A DNA stretch of 64,000 bases from an uncultured Peptostreptococcus sp. GTDB lineage: Bacteria > Bacillota > Clostridia > Peptostreptococcales > Peptostreptococcaceae. Below the pieces are notes generated by a model. The model made no database searches, was not told where the DNA came from, and saw nothing but the letters and a program-made list of their open reading frames with translations. Location: NCBI GenBank assembly GCA_900759325.1, contig CAAEUW010000042.1, forward strand, positions 1 to 64,000. Reading direction: 5' to 3'. The translations under genes were made by a program, and so were the position numbers. Within the stretch, counting starts at the first letter, position 1. Each line of letters starts with the position of its first letter. Below are positions 27,519-36,951 of this stretch, one piece after another.

Positions 27519-28640
27519 TTGAGAAAGTTTATAGCTAGAATGCCCCTACCAATCACGGCCTTGGCCCTGGCTTGGGTACTTCTAGGAAACATATTTAAGG
27601 GCTTGATTCCTTTTTTGAGTGACATGTGTATGATAGTGGCCTTAATACTACTAATACTAACTGTAGCCAAGATATTCTTGAGCCCAGTTAGCTTTTACAC
27701 TAGCATCAAATCACCTGTAGGCCTATCCCTCTTCTCATCCTTTCCTATGTCATTGATAATGATATCTGTATGGATGAAGGAGCTATTTGACAAGGCCAAC
27801 CTTTATTTTTGGGTAGCAGGTGTCGTCATTCAAACGGCAATCTTGATCATATTTACAATTAAATACGTCTTTAACTTTAGGATAAAGTATGTCTTCCCTA
27901 GCTGGTTCATGGTCTACGCAGGCCTGGGGATGTCGGCCATTAACTGCAAGGACTTCGGTATGGATATATATGGAAAGGCGGTCTACTTCTACACTATATT
28001 TATCTCTATAATCTTGGTAATACCTATTTTAACTAGGTTCTTCAAGAGGGATACTACTATAGCGGCTAGACCTCTTATATCACTCTTGGCAATCCCTTTT
28101 GGTATTATACTACCTGCCTATATAGGCCTGTCATCAGGCGTTTCCACTAATAGTCTATGGCTAATGTTTATAGGACTGCAGGCAATCCTGGTATTTGTTA
28201 TTATCAATATGATTCTACACCTATTTGACGGATTTTTCCCTACTTGGTCCTGTTATGCCGTTTCGGTAGCAATTGTAGCCTATGCTTCAAAGTTTTTCTT
28301 GGCATACCTACTAGGTCACAAGATGGGATCTGATATAATTACCTATATAATCTATGGTGAATATGTACTGAGCTTTATAGTCGGAGCCTTTATGTTGCTT
28401 GCAAGCTTTATCAGCATATTAGAGGATCCAGAGGTCCATAGGCAGAGGGTTATGGAAAATACTCAAAAGATTAACCTGATTGAGCTTCAGAAAAAGTTAA
28501 AGAAAAATGAAAAAAGAAAAAATAAGGATATAAAAAAGGCCTCTAGCAAGAGGAAGAAGATGGCAGATGATGCCCCTAGTCCAGATCCGGTAAGGGATTC
28601 TGAAGAATCTTCCTTTAGCCTAGAAGACCTAATAGACTAG
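27519..28640 (+). CDS. TDT/SLAC1-family membrane transporter
   Basis: A 373-residue protein with about ten membrane helices (residues 8-310) in the pattern of the tellurite-resistance/dicarboxylate transporter (TDT, TehA/SLAC1) family: PLPITALALAWVLLGNIF at the start and WFMVYAGLGMSAINCKDF in the middle. SLAC1-fold proteins are anion channels or transporters; the substrate here is unknown. The last 60 residues form a hydrophilic tail, first very basic (KKLKKNEKRKNKDIKKASSK) then Ser/Asp/Glu-rich. Initiation is at TTG after GAGGTGG. It is one of only two plus-strand genes in the window. Confidence 0.85.
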   Translation: MRKFIARMPLPITALALAWVLLGNIFKGLIPFLSDMCMIVALILLILTVAKIFLSPVSFYTSIKSPVGLSLFSSFPMSLIMISVWMKELFDKANLYFWVAGVVIQTAILIIFTIKYVFNFRIKYVFPSWFMVYAGLGMSAINCKDFGMDIYGKAVYFYTIFISIILVIPILTRFFKRDTTIAARPLISLLAIPFGIILPAYIGLSSGVSTNSLWLMFIGLQAILVFVIINMILHLFDGFFPTWSCYAVSVAIVAYASKFFLAYLLGHKMGSDIITYIIYGEYVLSFIVGAFMLLASFISILEDPEVHRQRVMENTQKINLIELQKKLKKNEKRKNKDIKKASSKRKKMADDAPSPDPVRDSEESSFSLEDLID

Positions 28641-28659
28641 TCTATTGGCTAGACTCCTT

Positions 28660-28684
28660 TATTGCCTATTTTATAGGCAATAAC
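28660..28684. repeat. Perfect palindrome after the TDT gene
   Basis: TTATTGCCTAT and ATAGGCAATAA flank a tiny centre. It lies 20 bp past the stop codon; there is no T-run, so it is more likely an mRNA 3' structure or protein site than a terminator. Confidence 0.5.
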
Positions 28685-28712
28685 AAGGTAAACTAGATTT
28701 TCCATAAATTCT

Positions 28713-28780
28713 GGCATTGACGGTAATGACCTTCAAAGTAACGATACTAAAAGGCCATCTTACTGTCAATGCTATTTTTT
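28713..28780 (+). terminator. Long terminator hairpin of the TDT gene
   Basis: GCATTGACGGTAA pairs with TTACTGTCAATGC (one G-T pair), enclosing a second helix of GACCTT with AAGGCC, and is followed on the plus strand by TATTTTTTT. The stem is unusually long for a terminator. Confidence 0.75.
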
Positions 28781-28867
28781 TATATATTTTAATCGAATTT
28801 ATTTAATTTATTATAGAAATATTAATTATCTTAACATATTTATTTTAATTTTTTTGGTCCATAAATC

Positions 28868-30421
28868 CTATATATTAGCCTTGTAGGTCCTCTTGTTTAC
28901 AATTATGGTAGTAAAGTAAGAATAAGAGTCTAGATCCTTAGCCTGGCTTATATCCCTATAAACCAGCTCTTCCTCCATAGCAGAATTCGATACCATAATA
29001 GACTTGTCTGCCAGACCTTTGGCCTCAAGCATTTCTATTATTGGCCTGCATCTTTTATAGACCTTCATAAGAACTATAGAATCAAATAAATCTACCATCC
29101 TTTCTATCTCCTCCATAGACCCTGTACACGGATATACTAGCATTGGGTCTGTATCCATGGCTAGGGAGAAGTTATTGGATGCTGCTATATTTGAAAAGGA
29201 GCTAAGACCTGGTATTGTTTCGATTTCTATCCTGTCTATCAGCCTATCTAGTAGGTAGACATAGGTAGAATACAGCATTGGGTCTCCCAAACTGACAAAG
29301 CCTACTTGCTTGCCATGCCTTACATCATCTATTATCTCCTTAGATATGGCATCCCAAGATTCCCTCTTTTCCTGGCTATCGTAGGACATAGGGAAGTGTC
29401 TTTCCTTTAGGACAAGGTCCGGCCTTAGATAAGGGTCTACTATCTTCCTTACCCTACTCTCCCCACCAATTTTTGCCTGTGGTAGGTATAGTATATCTAG
29501 TTTATCAAGGGTCTTGGCCGCCTTTATAGTAAGGAGCTGACTGTCACCAGGTCCTGTCCCTATACCATAGAACCTTCCAGCTTCCACGTCTTGGTCTCGA
29601 CAAGCTACGCCTATCCTCTTATCCTCTTCAATAGCATCAGCTAGGTTTTCGACAAACTTGTCCTGGATAGCCTCAAATTCACCCATACCTTCCATATGGA
29701 CCTCTACTTCAAAGCCCTCGGCCCTTAGTATACTCAACCAAGATTCTTCATCCTGGCCAGCCATATCATTTTTTGCATGGTCTCCAGCTACCAATAGAAA
29801 GGGTCTAAGGTGGATCTTTTCTATTCCATCCTTTTTTAGGAAGAATATCATGTCCTCTATTTCAGGATAGCCCTCTACAGTCGCAAGGTAGGCCTTGATA
29901 GAATTTCTACTCAACCTATAGTCTATGGCTGCATATGAGGCATGTGCTTGATGTCCTGTACCATGACCCATCCATACACTAGCTGACCTATTCAAATCAA
30001 GCTTAGTATCTTCAAGACTAACCTCTTTTATTAGGTCGGTCACATAGTCATAGTCTTCTAGACTGGTAAGCAGGGGCCTTCCAACAAGTATCTTGTCAAA
30101 CTTATGCCTGTAGTTGTCTATTATATTCATCATCTTGTTGTACTCTTCACCACAAATTAGGTGGAGAGACTGGATATATACCTCCTTGTAGCCCTTTTCC
30201 AAAAGTAGGTCTAGGGCCTGACTAGGATAAAGTACTTCCTCATTGTCCCTAGTCTTTAGCTTTTTTATAATCATTTTTGATGTCCATGACCTATAAAAGT
30301 CACAGTCAGGAAACCTGTCCCTCAACCTTTTCTCACAGGCCTCTATAGTCTTCTGCCTAGTATCCATATGAGAAGTCCCAAAGCTGATAACCAAAAGTGC
30401 CTTCCTTTTTATATTCTCCAT
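28868..30421 (-). CDS. cbiKL: Fusion: sirohydrochlorin cobaltochelatase (CbiK) and cobalt-factor II C20-methyltransferase (CbiL)
   Basis: 517 residues covering two successive steps of anaerobic cobalamin synthesis. Residues 1-265 are CbiK: KALLVISFGTSHMDTRQKTI at the start, with metal-binding histidines in VWMGHGTGHQAH and FLLVAGDHAKNDM. Residues 280-517 are CbiL, a SAM-dependent tetrapyrrole methylase, with FYGIGTGPGDSQLLTIKAA and FVSLGDPMLYSTYVYLL. The chelatase inserts Co2+ into sirohydrochlorin and CbiL methylates C20, so the fusion may channel the intermediate. It is the last gene of the cobalamin run, 8 bp after cbiJ. The ribosome binding site is AGGAGG. Confidence 0.92.
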   Translation of the reverse strand: MENIKRKALLVISFGTSHMDTRQKTIEACEKRLRDRFPDCDFYRSWTSKMIIKKLKTRDNEEVLYPSQALDLLLEKGYKEVYIQSLHLICGEEYNKMMNIIDNYRHKFDKILVGRPLLTSLEDYDYVTDLIKEVSLEDTKLDLNRSASVWMGHGTGHQAHASYAAIDYRLSRNSIKAYLATVEGYPEIEDMIFFLKKDGIEKIHLRPFLLVAGDHAKNDMAGQDEESWLSILRAEGFEVEVHMEGMGEFEAIQDKFVENLADAIEEDKRIGVACRDQDVEAGRFYGIGTGPGDSQLLTIKAAKTLDKLDILYLPQAKIGGESRVRKIVDPYLRPDLVLKERHFPMSYDSQEKRESWDAISKEIIDDVRHGKQVGFVSLGDPMLYSTYVYLLDRLIDRIEIETIPGLSSFSNIAASNNFSLAMDTDPMLVYPCTGSMEEIERMVDLFDSIVLMKVYKRCRPIIEMLEAKGLADKSIMVSNSAMEEELVYRDISQAKDLDSYSYFTTIIVNKRTYKANI

Positions 30422-30429
30422 TCTGCCTC

Positions 30430-31194
30430 CTATCCAAATATCAATCCTTCTTCTATTTCATCAACACTGTGTATCATCCTCTGATAGTCAATAGTTCTTC
30501 TCCTGATTATTATAACAGGTATACCCAACTCTTCACAGGCTTCAATCTTGTCTATAAAGCCTCCTGCAAAGCCACTTTCCTTGGTAATTACTACCTCTAT
30601 CTTGGAGTGCTTTAAAAGGGCTACATTTATATCCTTACTAAAGGGCCCCTTCAGGGCTATTATATTGTCTGCATTTAGGCCCATAGACTCACAGCTCCTT
30701 ATTACTTCACTGGTTGGAAGTACTCTGGCAACTAGCTTTTTGCCCTTTAGCAGCTTGACATAGGTAGCTAGGTTTTTGCTTCCTGTAGCTATAAGCACAT
30801 TTTCCCAGTTCTTATTTTTCATAACCATATCACAGGCCTCTTCTATGGTGTCGACTACATATTCCTGCTGGTATTTAATTTCGTCCAAGAGTGACTTTCT
30901 TTCAAACCTTATATACTTGATATCTGTCTGCTCACAGGCCTCAATTGCATTTCTAGATACCTCTACCGCATATGGATGGGTAGCATCTATTACCTGCCTG
31001 ATTTCCTGGTCCTTGATGTATTCGATCATTTCCTTTTTATCCATCTTGCCATTGATTATGTTTTTTGCATGCTCAAGCGCCAAGTCCTTGCCAAATTCGG
31101 TTGCTACAGATAGGACAAAGTCGCTTATACCTATTTCATTTAGCCTGTCGCATATCTTTAAGCTATCTGATGTTCCACCCAAAACCAATATCAT
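30430..31194 (-). CDS. cbiJ: Cobalt-precorrin-6A reductase
   Basis: A 254-residue CbiJ/CobK enzyme that reduces cobalt-precorrin-6A to 6B with a nicotinamide cofactor. The family N-terminus MILVLGGTSDSLKICDRLNE and the segment VIDATHPYAVEVSRNAIEAC are diagnostic. It overlaps the cbiH stop by ATGA (translational coupling) and is followed 8 bp later by the cbiK-cbiL fusion. Confidence 0.93.
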   Translation of the reverse strand: MILVLGGTSDSLKICDRLNEIGISDFVLSVATEFGKDLALEHAKNIINGKMDKKEMIEYIKDQEIRQVIDATHPYAVEVSRNAIEACEQTDIKYIRFERKSLLDEIKYQQEYVVDTIEEACDMVMKNKNWENVLIATGSKNLATYVKLLKGKKLVARVLPTSEVIRSCESMGLNADNIIALKGPFSKDINVALLKHSKIEVVITKESGFAGGFIDKIEACEELGIPVIIIRRRTIDYQRMIHSVDEIEEGLIFG

Positions 31195-31916
31195 ATTCCA
31201 TACCCCCTTGGAGTGATTATCTTATCTCCATCAATATATGTTTCCTTGTTGCCCACTATTATCATAGTTGACATATCACACACCTCAAAGTCCATGGTTT
31301 CCAATGTTCTTATATACTTCTCCTCATTAATCCTACCCGCATTTTTGACTATACCAACAGGTGTTGTTGCCGGCTTGTGGGCCTGCATTATTTCAAAGGC
31401 CCTCCTCAAGTGGTTTGGCCTCCCCTTACTCTTAGGATTATATATACAGATGACAAAGTCGGCCATAGATGCCAGCTCAAGCCTTTTTTCTATAAGTGAC
31501 CAGTCAGTCATCAGGTCACTTAGACTTATCTGGCAGAAATCGTGCATAAGCGGTGCTCCCAGGCTTGCTGCAGCAGATATACTCGATGTAACCCCCTGGA
31601 CTACTCTTATATCCTCTTTCATATCAAGCCTTGAGTTGAGCTCATATACCAGACCTGCCATGGCATAGACCCCTGAGTCTCCCCCACTTATTAGGGCAAC
31701 CTTATGCCCCTGGGCTGATAGGTCTAGGGCCTTCTTACACCTGTCGACTTCCTGCCTCATGCCATTTTCTAATACAGTCTTGCCAGCTAGCAGGTCTCCT
31801 ATGAGACCTATATAGGTCTTATAGCCTATTATTATGTCACATTTTTCAATAGTTTCTAGGGCTTCCAAAGTCATATACTCCTTACTTCCAGGCCCTATAC
31901 CTACAACGTAAATCAT
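31191..31916 (-). CDS. cbiH: Cobalt-precorrin-3B C17-methyltransferase
   Basis: A 241-residue tetrapyrrole methylase that methylates C17 and drives ring contraction. The N-terminus MIYVVGIGPGSKEYMTLEAL and the second SAM loop VALISGGDSGVYAMAGL are typical of CbiH/CobJ. RPNHLRRAFEIMQ and the C-terminal TMIIVGNKETY also fit. It begins 35 bp after cbiG and is coupled to cbiJ. Confidence 0.94.
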   Translation of the reverse strand: MIYVVGIGPGSKEYMTLEALETIEKCDIIIGYKTYIGLIGDLLAGKTVLENGMRQEVDRCKKALDLSAQGHKVALISGGDSGVYAMAGLVYELNSRLDMKEDIRVVQGVTSSISAAASLGAPLMHDFCQISLSDLMTDWSLIEKRLELASMADFVICIYNPKSKGRPNHLRRAFEIMQAHKPATTPVGIVKNAGRINEEKYIRTLETMDFEVCDMSTMIIVGNKETYIDGDKIITPRGYGI

Positions 31917-31951
31917 ACTTCTTCCTTTCCAAAAAATCGAAAAAATCGAGT

Positions 31952-33049
31952 CTATCTTCTCCCTAGGGCCAAAGTAATTCCCTTATCTCTGTACATTTCC
32001 CCCAAGAGCCTTCCTCCAGCCAATATGTGACAGGCTGGTTGGGCTACAGAATAAACACCCGTAACCCTCTTTACAAACTCTGATTTTTCATATATATCAT
32101 GATAAGCAGCCAGGTCCTCTGGTGCAAAAAATTCACACCTTATACCGTACTTGCTAGAAAACTCACCTATGCAGATCTCATTCATCTTAAGGTCAATAGA
32201 GCCCAGCCTACCGATAGACCTGACGTCAATATTGGCCTGAGAAAGGTAGCTAAGGACCTCCTCCTCAAAGACTTTTGAGTCTGTATTTTTCCTACAGCCT
32301 ATGCCCAGCACATTCCTTCTTGGAACCACTAGGACCAAGCCCTCTTCTTTGGCCAGCCTACAAAGGTCTAGCTTATCACTTATTACTATCTTATCATACC
32401 TAGTCTGGATCTTAACATCTATATTTTTTTCTATATTTCTACCCACAGAAGTTAGGTTCTTAACTTGATCTACTAGACTAAAGCCCCTCAGGTCATCTTC
32501 CTCAAAATACTCTCTGTAATCTGGGTCTATATAAAGCTGGATATCCACACCCTTTAAAAGGTCCGAATTTATAAGCAGGCTCAAGTCTCTTAAATTATCC
32601 ACATTTGCACACATCTTTTTAACAAGCATGTCAAAGGCACCCTTATTATTAATGTCAGTAGCCGTAGTGATTACAGGGTTTGCCCCTATACTAGAGGCTA
32701 TCCGTCTACAAAAATCATTGGCCCCACCCATATGACCAGATAGTAGACTTATAACATTTATACCCAATTCATCCACAACTAGGACGGCTGGATCTGTGAA
32801 CTTATCGACCAGGTGACCTGCTATAGACCTGACCACTATACCACTAGCCATTATAAATACCAGGCAGTCTGATTCCTTAAAATAGGTCCCTGACTCAGCC
32901 TTAAATTCACTATATGAGATTATCTCTGCTTCAAGCCCTTTCTCGTAGTCAAGACCAATGTCAAACCAGTAATCCTTGCTAAGGGATGACTTTATTTTCT
33001 GGGCAAGCTGCCTTGACTGGTCAGTCAAATATATGTACCTTATCCTCAT
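31952..33049 (-). CDS. cbiG: Cobalt-precorrin-5A hydrolase
   Basis: A 365-residue CbiG, which opens the delta-lactone of cobalt-precorrin-5A and releases the two-carbon unit as acetaldehyde. N-terminal (residues 1-130), middle and C-terminal CbiG domains are present: LVFIMASGIVVRSIAGHL, INVISLLSGHMGGANDFCRR, and the C-terminal VPRRNVLGIGCRKNTDSKVF. The gene lies between cbiF (8 bp upstream) and cbiH. Confidence 0.94.
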   Translation of the reverse strand: MRIRYIYLTDQSRQLAQKIKSSLSKDYWFDIGLDYEKGLEAEIISYSEFKAESGTYFKESDCLVFIMASGIVVRSIAGHLVDKFTDPAVLVVDELGINVISLLSGHMGGANDFCRRIASSIGANPVITTATDINNKGAFDMLVKKMCANVDNLRDLSLLINSDLLKGVDIQLYIDPDYREYFEEDDLRGFSLVDQVKNLTSVGRNIEKNIDVKIQTRYDKIVISDKLDLCRLAKEEGLVLVVPRRNVLGIGCRKNTDSKVFEEEVLSYLSQANIDVRSIGRLGSIDLKMNEICIGEFSSKYGIRCEFFAPEDLAAYHDIYEKSEFVKRVTGVYSVAQPACHILAGGRLLGEMYRDKGITLALGRR

Positions 33050-33057
33050 ACCAACAC

Positions 33058-33816
33058 CTATATCGAATCCCTGTATTCATGACTAAAGTACTTATCATAT
33101 AGCTTAGAGTAACTGTACTCATTTCCCAAGAACCTACCAACAAGTATTAGGGCTGTCTTTTTAATTCCAGCCGCCTTAACCTTGTCAGCTATATCCTCCA
33201 GAGATCCTCTCACAAGCTCCTGGTCTGGCCAGGTTGCCTTATATATAACTACAACAGGTGTGTCAATTGGATATCCACCCTCAAGGAGCTGGTATACCAC
33301 CCTATCTATATCCTGGACAGATAGGAAGATTGCCATAGAGGTCTGGTGACTAGCGAAGGACCTTAGGCTTTCTAACTTTGGTACCGGAGTCCTTCCTTCT
33401 ATTCTCGTAATAATCAGGCTTTGAGAAATCTCTGGTACCGTATACTCTATACCTAGAGCCCCTGCAGCACCTAAAAATGAGCTGACTCCTGGTATAGATT
33501 CATAGTCTATATCTAATTTTTTCAATTCCTCAGCCTGTTCTCTTATTGACCCATAAATTGAGATATCTCCAGTCTGCAGTCTGACCACTAGGAGGTCTTT
33601 TTTGGCCCCCTCCCTCATGATGTCAATAATCTCTTCAAGGTTCATACCAGCACTGTCATATAGCCTAGCCCCTGACTTACAGTAGTCTAGGAGGTCAGGA
33701 TTTACCAAGGACCCTGCATATATTACTATATCTGCCTGGCTCAAGAGCCTGTATCCCTTCAGGGTAATCAGTTCCTTGTCACCAGGACCAGCACCTACAA
33801 AATATATCTTTTCCAT
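33058..33816 (-). CDS. cbiF: Cobalt-precorrin-4 C11-methyltransferase
   Basis: A 252-residue tetrapyrrole methylase acting on C11. [38 protein letters not shown] and [15 protein letters not shown] are the CbiF/CobM signatures. The start ATG overlaps the cbiT stop (TAATG), so both are coupled. Confidence 0.95.
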   Translation of the reverse strand: MEKIYFVGAGPGDKELITLKGYRLLSQADIVIYAGSLVNPDLLDYCKSGARLYDSAGMNLEEIIDIMREGAKKDLLVVRLQTGDISIYGSIREQAEELKKLDIDYESIPGVSSFLGAAGALGIEYTVPEISQSLIITRIEGRTPVPKLESLRSFASHQTSMAIFLSVQDIDRVVYQLLEGGYPIDTPVVVIYKATWPDQELVRGSLEDIADKVKAAGIKKTALILVGRFLGNEYSYSKLYDKYFSHEYRDSI

Positions 33817-34382
33817 TACTTTTCTCCACTTATAATTACAATTGGGTTTCTAGGTTTAAGGTAATGGCCCCCACCTAGACCTTCTAATACAGATACACTA
33901 ACCTGAACTAGCTCAATTTTTTTAAAGCCAATATCTTCCATTATCCTATAGGCCTTAGTTGCATTTTCCAATAGGATAAAATTAGACACTAGCCTGCCCC
34001 CTTGGTCTAAAAGCTGGTAGGACCAGTCAAGTATATCGCCTAAATTTTCACCACTTCCACCCAAAAATATGGCCTGGTAGGATTCGTTTAGGCCAGATTT
34101 TTCTGGGTCTAGTGGGGCAGTTCCATCAATCAAGACCACATTTTTTAGGTCAAATTTTTCTATGTTAAGTCTAGTAAGATCAAGGGCTGCCTGGTCTTTT
34201 TCTATTGAAGTCACCCTTAAATGTCTATTATTAAGAGCTGCTTCTACTGTAACACTGCCGGTCCCCGATCCTATATCCAAGAAATTGGAGGCCCTGGTTA
34301 GGTCTAGCTTGGCCAGGGATATGGCCCTAACTTCTTCCTTGGTAATAGGTACCTTACCTACTATAAATTCGCTATTTTTCAT
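33816..34382 (-). CDS. cbiT: Cobalt-precorrin-6B C15-methyltransferase (decarboxylating)
   Basis: A 188-residue class I SAM methyltransferase that methylates C15 and decarboxylates the C12 acetate. The motif [20 protein letters not shown] binds SAM; the start [20 protein letters not shown] is the CbiT N-terminus. It overlaps cbiE by 11 bp and cbiF by one base. In aerobes CbiE and CbiT are fused as CobL; here they are separate but coupled. Confidence 0.94.
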   Translation of the reverse strand: MKNSEFIVGKVPITKEEVRAISLAKLDLTRASNFLDIGSGTGSVTVEAALNNRHLRVTSIEKDQAALDLTRLNIEKFDLKNVVLIDGTAPLDPEKSGLNESYQAIFLGGSGENLGDILDWSYQLLDQGGRLVSNFILLENATKAYRIMEDIGFKKIELVQVSVSVLEGLGGGHYLKPRNPIVIISGEK

Positions 34383-35109
34383 CCTTATCTCTCCACCTTA
34401 TCAATATCACTAGGCACATACCGTAGCTGTCCCTAGCCAAAATATCATCTGCACTTCCAACTGTAAGCCTCTGGTTATGGTATGACAGGTTTTCACCAAC
34501 ATAAAAGCTATAATCCAAACCCCTGTCCTTGACCTCCTGGGCTATTTGCCTTGGCCCTATTTTGGAATCGGTCACTAGGGCTAGCTTGTCATGCATAAAT
34601 ATAAAATCATAGTCTGGCTGCCTACCGTGACTACTTGTAATATAGAGGTCATTCATAGGTATTTTGAATACCGAAAAGGCATACTGGATAGAGCTTATAC
34701 CTGGAACTATTACCAGGTTTTCTTTACCTTGTATGCTATCCATCTGACTAGGAATTCTATTCGTTTCAGTAGCTGAGCCCTCCTTATTAGACATAGTCAA
34801 TTTAACAGCTGAGTCCTCCTGCCTAGACATAGTCCTATTTATATAGTCAGCTATGCCATAGATAGATGGGTCTCCCGATGCCAGGACCACTATATCCTTG
34901 TCCAAATTTTTCTCTATTTGGTCCATCATGCTGGCTAGGTCTGAGCCTAGAACAAAAGTGTCTTGCCCCTCTTTTAGGCCAAGGCTAGTCCTTATAAATT
35001 CTATATTCCTAGTACCCCCTATCAAGAGTTGGGCCTTATCAATGATTTCTTCTGCCGCCCTAGTCAGGTAAAGACCTGAACCTGGGCCAACTCCAACTAC
35101 ATATACCAT
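34372..35109 (-). CDS. cbiE: Cobalt-precorrin-7 C5-methyltransferase
   Basis: A 245-residue tetrapyrrole methylase acting on C5. It starts MVYVVGVGPGSGLYLTRAAE and has IVVLASGDPSIYGIADYINR and IVPGISSIQYAFSVFKIP. An insertion of about 30 residues, Ser/Asn/Glu-rich, sits between the second SAM loop and the conserved VPGISS strand (about residues 98-130), longer than usual for the family. The ribosome binding site is AAGGAGG. Confidence 0.92.
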   Translation of the reverse strand: MVYVVGVGPGSGLYLTRAAEEIIDKAQLLIGGTRNIEFIRTSLGLKEGQDTFVLGSDLASMMDQIEKNLDKDIVVLASGDPSIYGIADYINRTMSRQEDSAVKLTMSNKEGSATETNRIPSQMDSIQGKENLVIVPGISSIQYAFSVFKIPMNDLYITSSHGRQPDYDFIFMHDKLALVTDSKIGPRQIAQEVKDRGLDYSFYVGENLSYHNQRLTVGSADDILARDSYGMCLVILIRWRDKDEK

Positions 35110-35132
35110 CTAACCTCCTTCTAGAAACTAGT

Positions 35133-36299
35133 CTAGATTTCCGACCTGGCCAAGAGAGAACCATCCATAGAAAATAGGTATACCTCTATATCTACATGGT
35201 CTTCCTGACCTAGTCTCATATATTGCTTGGCCCTTCTAGCCGCCTTGTCTGCAAGGACCTTAAAAACCTGCTTATAACCTGCATCCACGATTATATCAAC
35301 CATAGCATCGGTACTCAAACAGGCATCCACCTCTTTCAAAAGCTCTAATGGAGCCCCTAGTAGGGCTAGGTTGGCCACCATTATCTCACTCCTGGCATCG
35401 GCCAACCTACTATGGCTATTTGTGATACCAGCAGATAATTTAATCAGCTTACCTATATGGCCTCCTATGCTAATCTTACTAAATCCCAAACGCTTGGACT
35501 CCATCAGCATATAGCCTATAAAATTACTCATCTTTACAATTTCATTTACATCAATACCATAGGACTTGACCATAATGTCCCTACCTATGTTTCCTGGTAC
35601 TAGGACTATAGACTCCCTGCCCTCTGCCCTCTTAATGGCCAGCTCAGCAGAAAGGGCCTTCTTCCAACCCTCGTCACTCATAGGCTCAACTATACCAGTC
35701 GTACCTATAATGGATATACCACCCTCTATTCCAAGTTTGCTATTAAAGGTCTTCTTGGCAATTTCCTGGCCTTGTGGTGCAAATATGGTCACCAAAATCC
35801 TCCTGCCAGCCAGGTAGTCATATATATCAAGACCTAGCTCATCTATAGTCTCCTGGACCTCCTTAAGGATCATACCCAGGGGAACCCTGTTGATGGCAGG
35901 CCTTCCAATACCTATATCTAGGCCCTTTTTAGTCACCCTGCCTATACCCTGACCGGATGTAATAAAAAGGTAGTCTGAATCCAGGTCTGACCTAAAATCA
36001 GGCACCTGGTCAGGTTCCACTAGGTCTAGTCTAGCAAAAATATCCATGCCATGGGTAGCATCTATATCGTCTCCCCCATCCTTTCTGATAGAGCACTGGG
36101 CCCAGTCCTGGCCCCAACTTATATTTTCAACTACCAGGTCTAGGTCTATCCCCTTTGGAGTCCCTATCCTTACCTTATTTATAGGTCTATTTTCCAAAAG
36201 CAGCATTAAGGCAGCCTTGCTAGCACCACAGGCACAAGATCCACTTGTATATCCCCTACGGTATTTTTTTCCTTCTACGTATACAAATTCATCAATCAT
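35133..36299 (-). CDS. cbiD: Cobalt-precorrin-5B C1-methyltransferase
   Basis: A 388-residue CbiD, the non-canonical methyltransferase that methylates C1. Signatures: RRGYTSGSCACGASKAALML at the start, TSGQGIGRVTKKGLDI, VPGNIGRDIMVKSYG, and the late ISIGGHIGKLIKLSAGI. It is found only in anaerobic-type pathways. It lies 24 bp before cbiE and 9 bp after cbiC. Confidence 0.95.
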   Translation of the reverse strand: MIDEFVYVEGKKYRRGYTSGSCACGASKAALMLLLENRPINKVRIGTPKGIDLDLVVENISWGQDWAQCSIRKDGGDDIDATHGMDIFARLDLVEPDQVPDFRSDLDSDYLFITSGQGIGRVTKKGLDIGIGRPAINRVPLGMILKEVQETIDELGLDIYDYLAGRRILVTIFAPQGQEIAKKTFNSKLGIEGGISIIGTTGIVEPMSDEGWKKALSAELAIKRAEGRESIVLVPGNIGRDIMVKSYGIDVNEIVKMSNFIGYMLMESKRLGFSKISIGGHIGKLIKLSAGITNSHSRLADARSEIMVANLALLGAPLELLKEVDACLSTDAMVDIIVDAGYKQVFKVLADKAARRAKQYMRLGQEDHVDIEVYLFSMDGSLLARSEI

Positions 36300-36308
36300 C
36301 TTGTCACC

Positions 36309-36947
36309 CTAGCTAAAATAATAGTAGAGGATGGCATTTATGATGGCCGCAGCTAGGTTACTTCCTCCCTTTCTACCCCTAGAAACTATATATTCCATAT
36401 TGGTTTCCATAAGGGCCTCCTTGGAGTCTTCTGCTCCTACAAAACCAACCGGCACACCTATTATGGCACTGGCATTTAACAGGCCCCTCTCATTCATTTC
36501 AATAGCCTTGTATAGGGCTGTTGGGGCATTTCCAAAAATAAATATCTTGTCTCCACTGTCCTTGGCTGCTATTTCTACGGCTGCCATAGATCTTGTAATA
36601 CCCTTGGCCTTGGCTAGGTCAATAGTCTCCTGGTCTGCTATTAAGCACCTATAGCCTACACCTAGCTTATCAAGTATCCTCTTGTTTATACCACTTAGAC
36701 CCATAGTCGTGTCTGTATATATGGTTGCACCATTTTTTATGGCATGGACTATGGTCTCAACTGCCCCTTCTGAGATTTTTAAAATATCTAAATAATCAAA
36801 GTCTGCCGTCGTATGGATGGCCCTCTTGATTATAAGCTCCTCTGCCTTTGATGAAAATTTGTAGTCAGGCCTAGTCTCATCTATTATAGACTGGATAATT
36901 TCAAAACTCTTTTCTTCAATTTCACCTGGATTTTTTATATAGTCCAC
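36309..36947 (-). CDS. cbiC: Cobalt-precorrin-8 methylmutase
   Basis: A 212-residue CbiC/CobH that moves a methyl group from C11 to C12 to form cobyrinate. The catalytic-His region is IIKRAIHTTADFDYLD, and GVPVGFVGAEDSKEALM is the family's C-terminal motif. It starts at GTG (36947), with AAGGAGG seven bases before it; the first residues are MDYIKNPGEIEEKSF. It is 4 bp downstream of the PduX-like kinase gene. Confidence 0.95.
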   Translation of the reverse strand: MDYIKNPGEIEEKSFEIIQSIIDETRPDYKFSSKAEELIIKRAIHTTADFDYLDILKISEGAVETIVHAIKNGATIYTDTTMGLSGINKRILDKLGVGYRCLIADQETIDLAKAKGITRSMAAVEIAAKDSGDKIFIFGNAPTALYKAIEMNERGLLNASAIIGVPVGFVGAEDSKEALMETNMEYIVSRGRKGGSNLAAAIINAILYYYFS

Positions 36948-36951
36948 TAGT

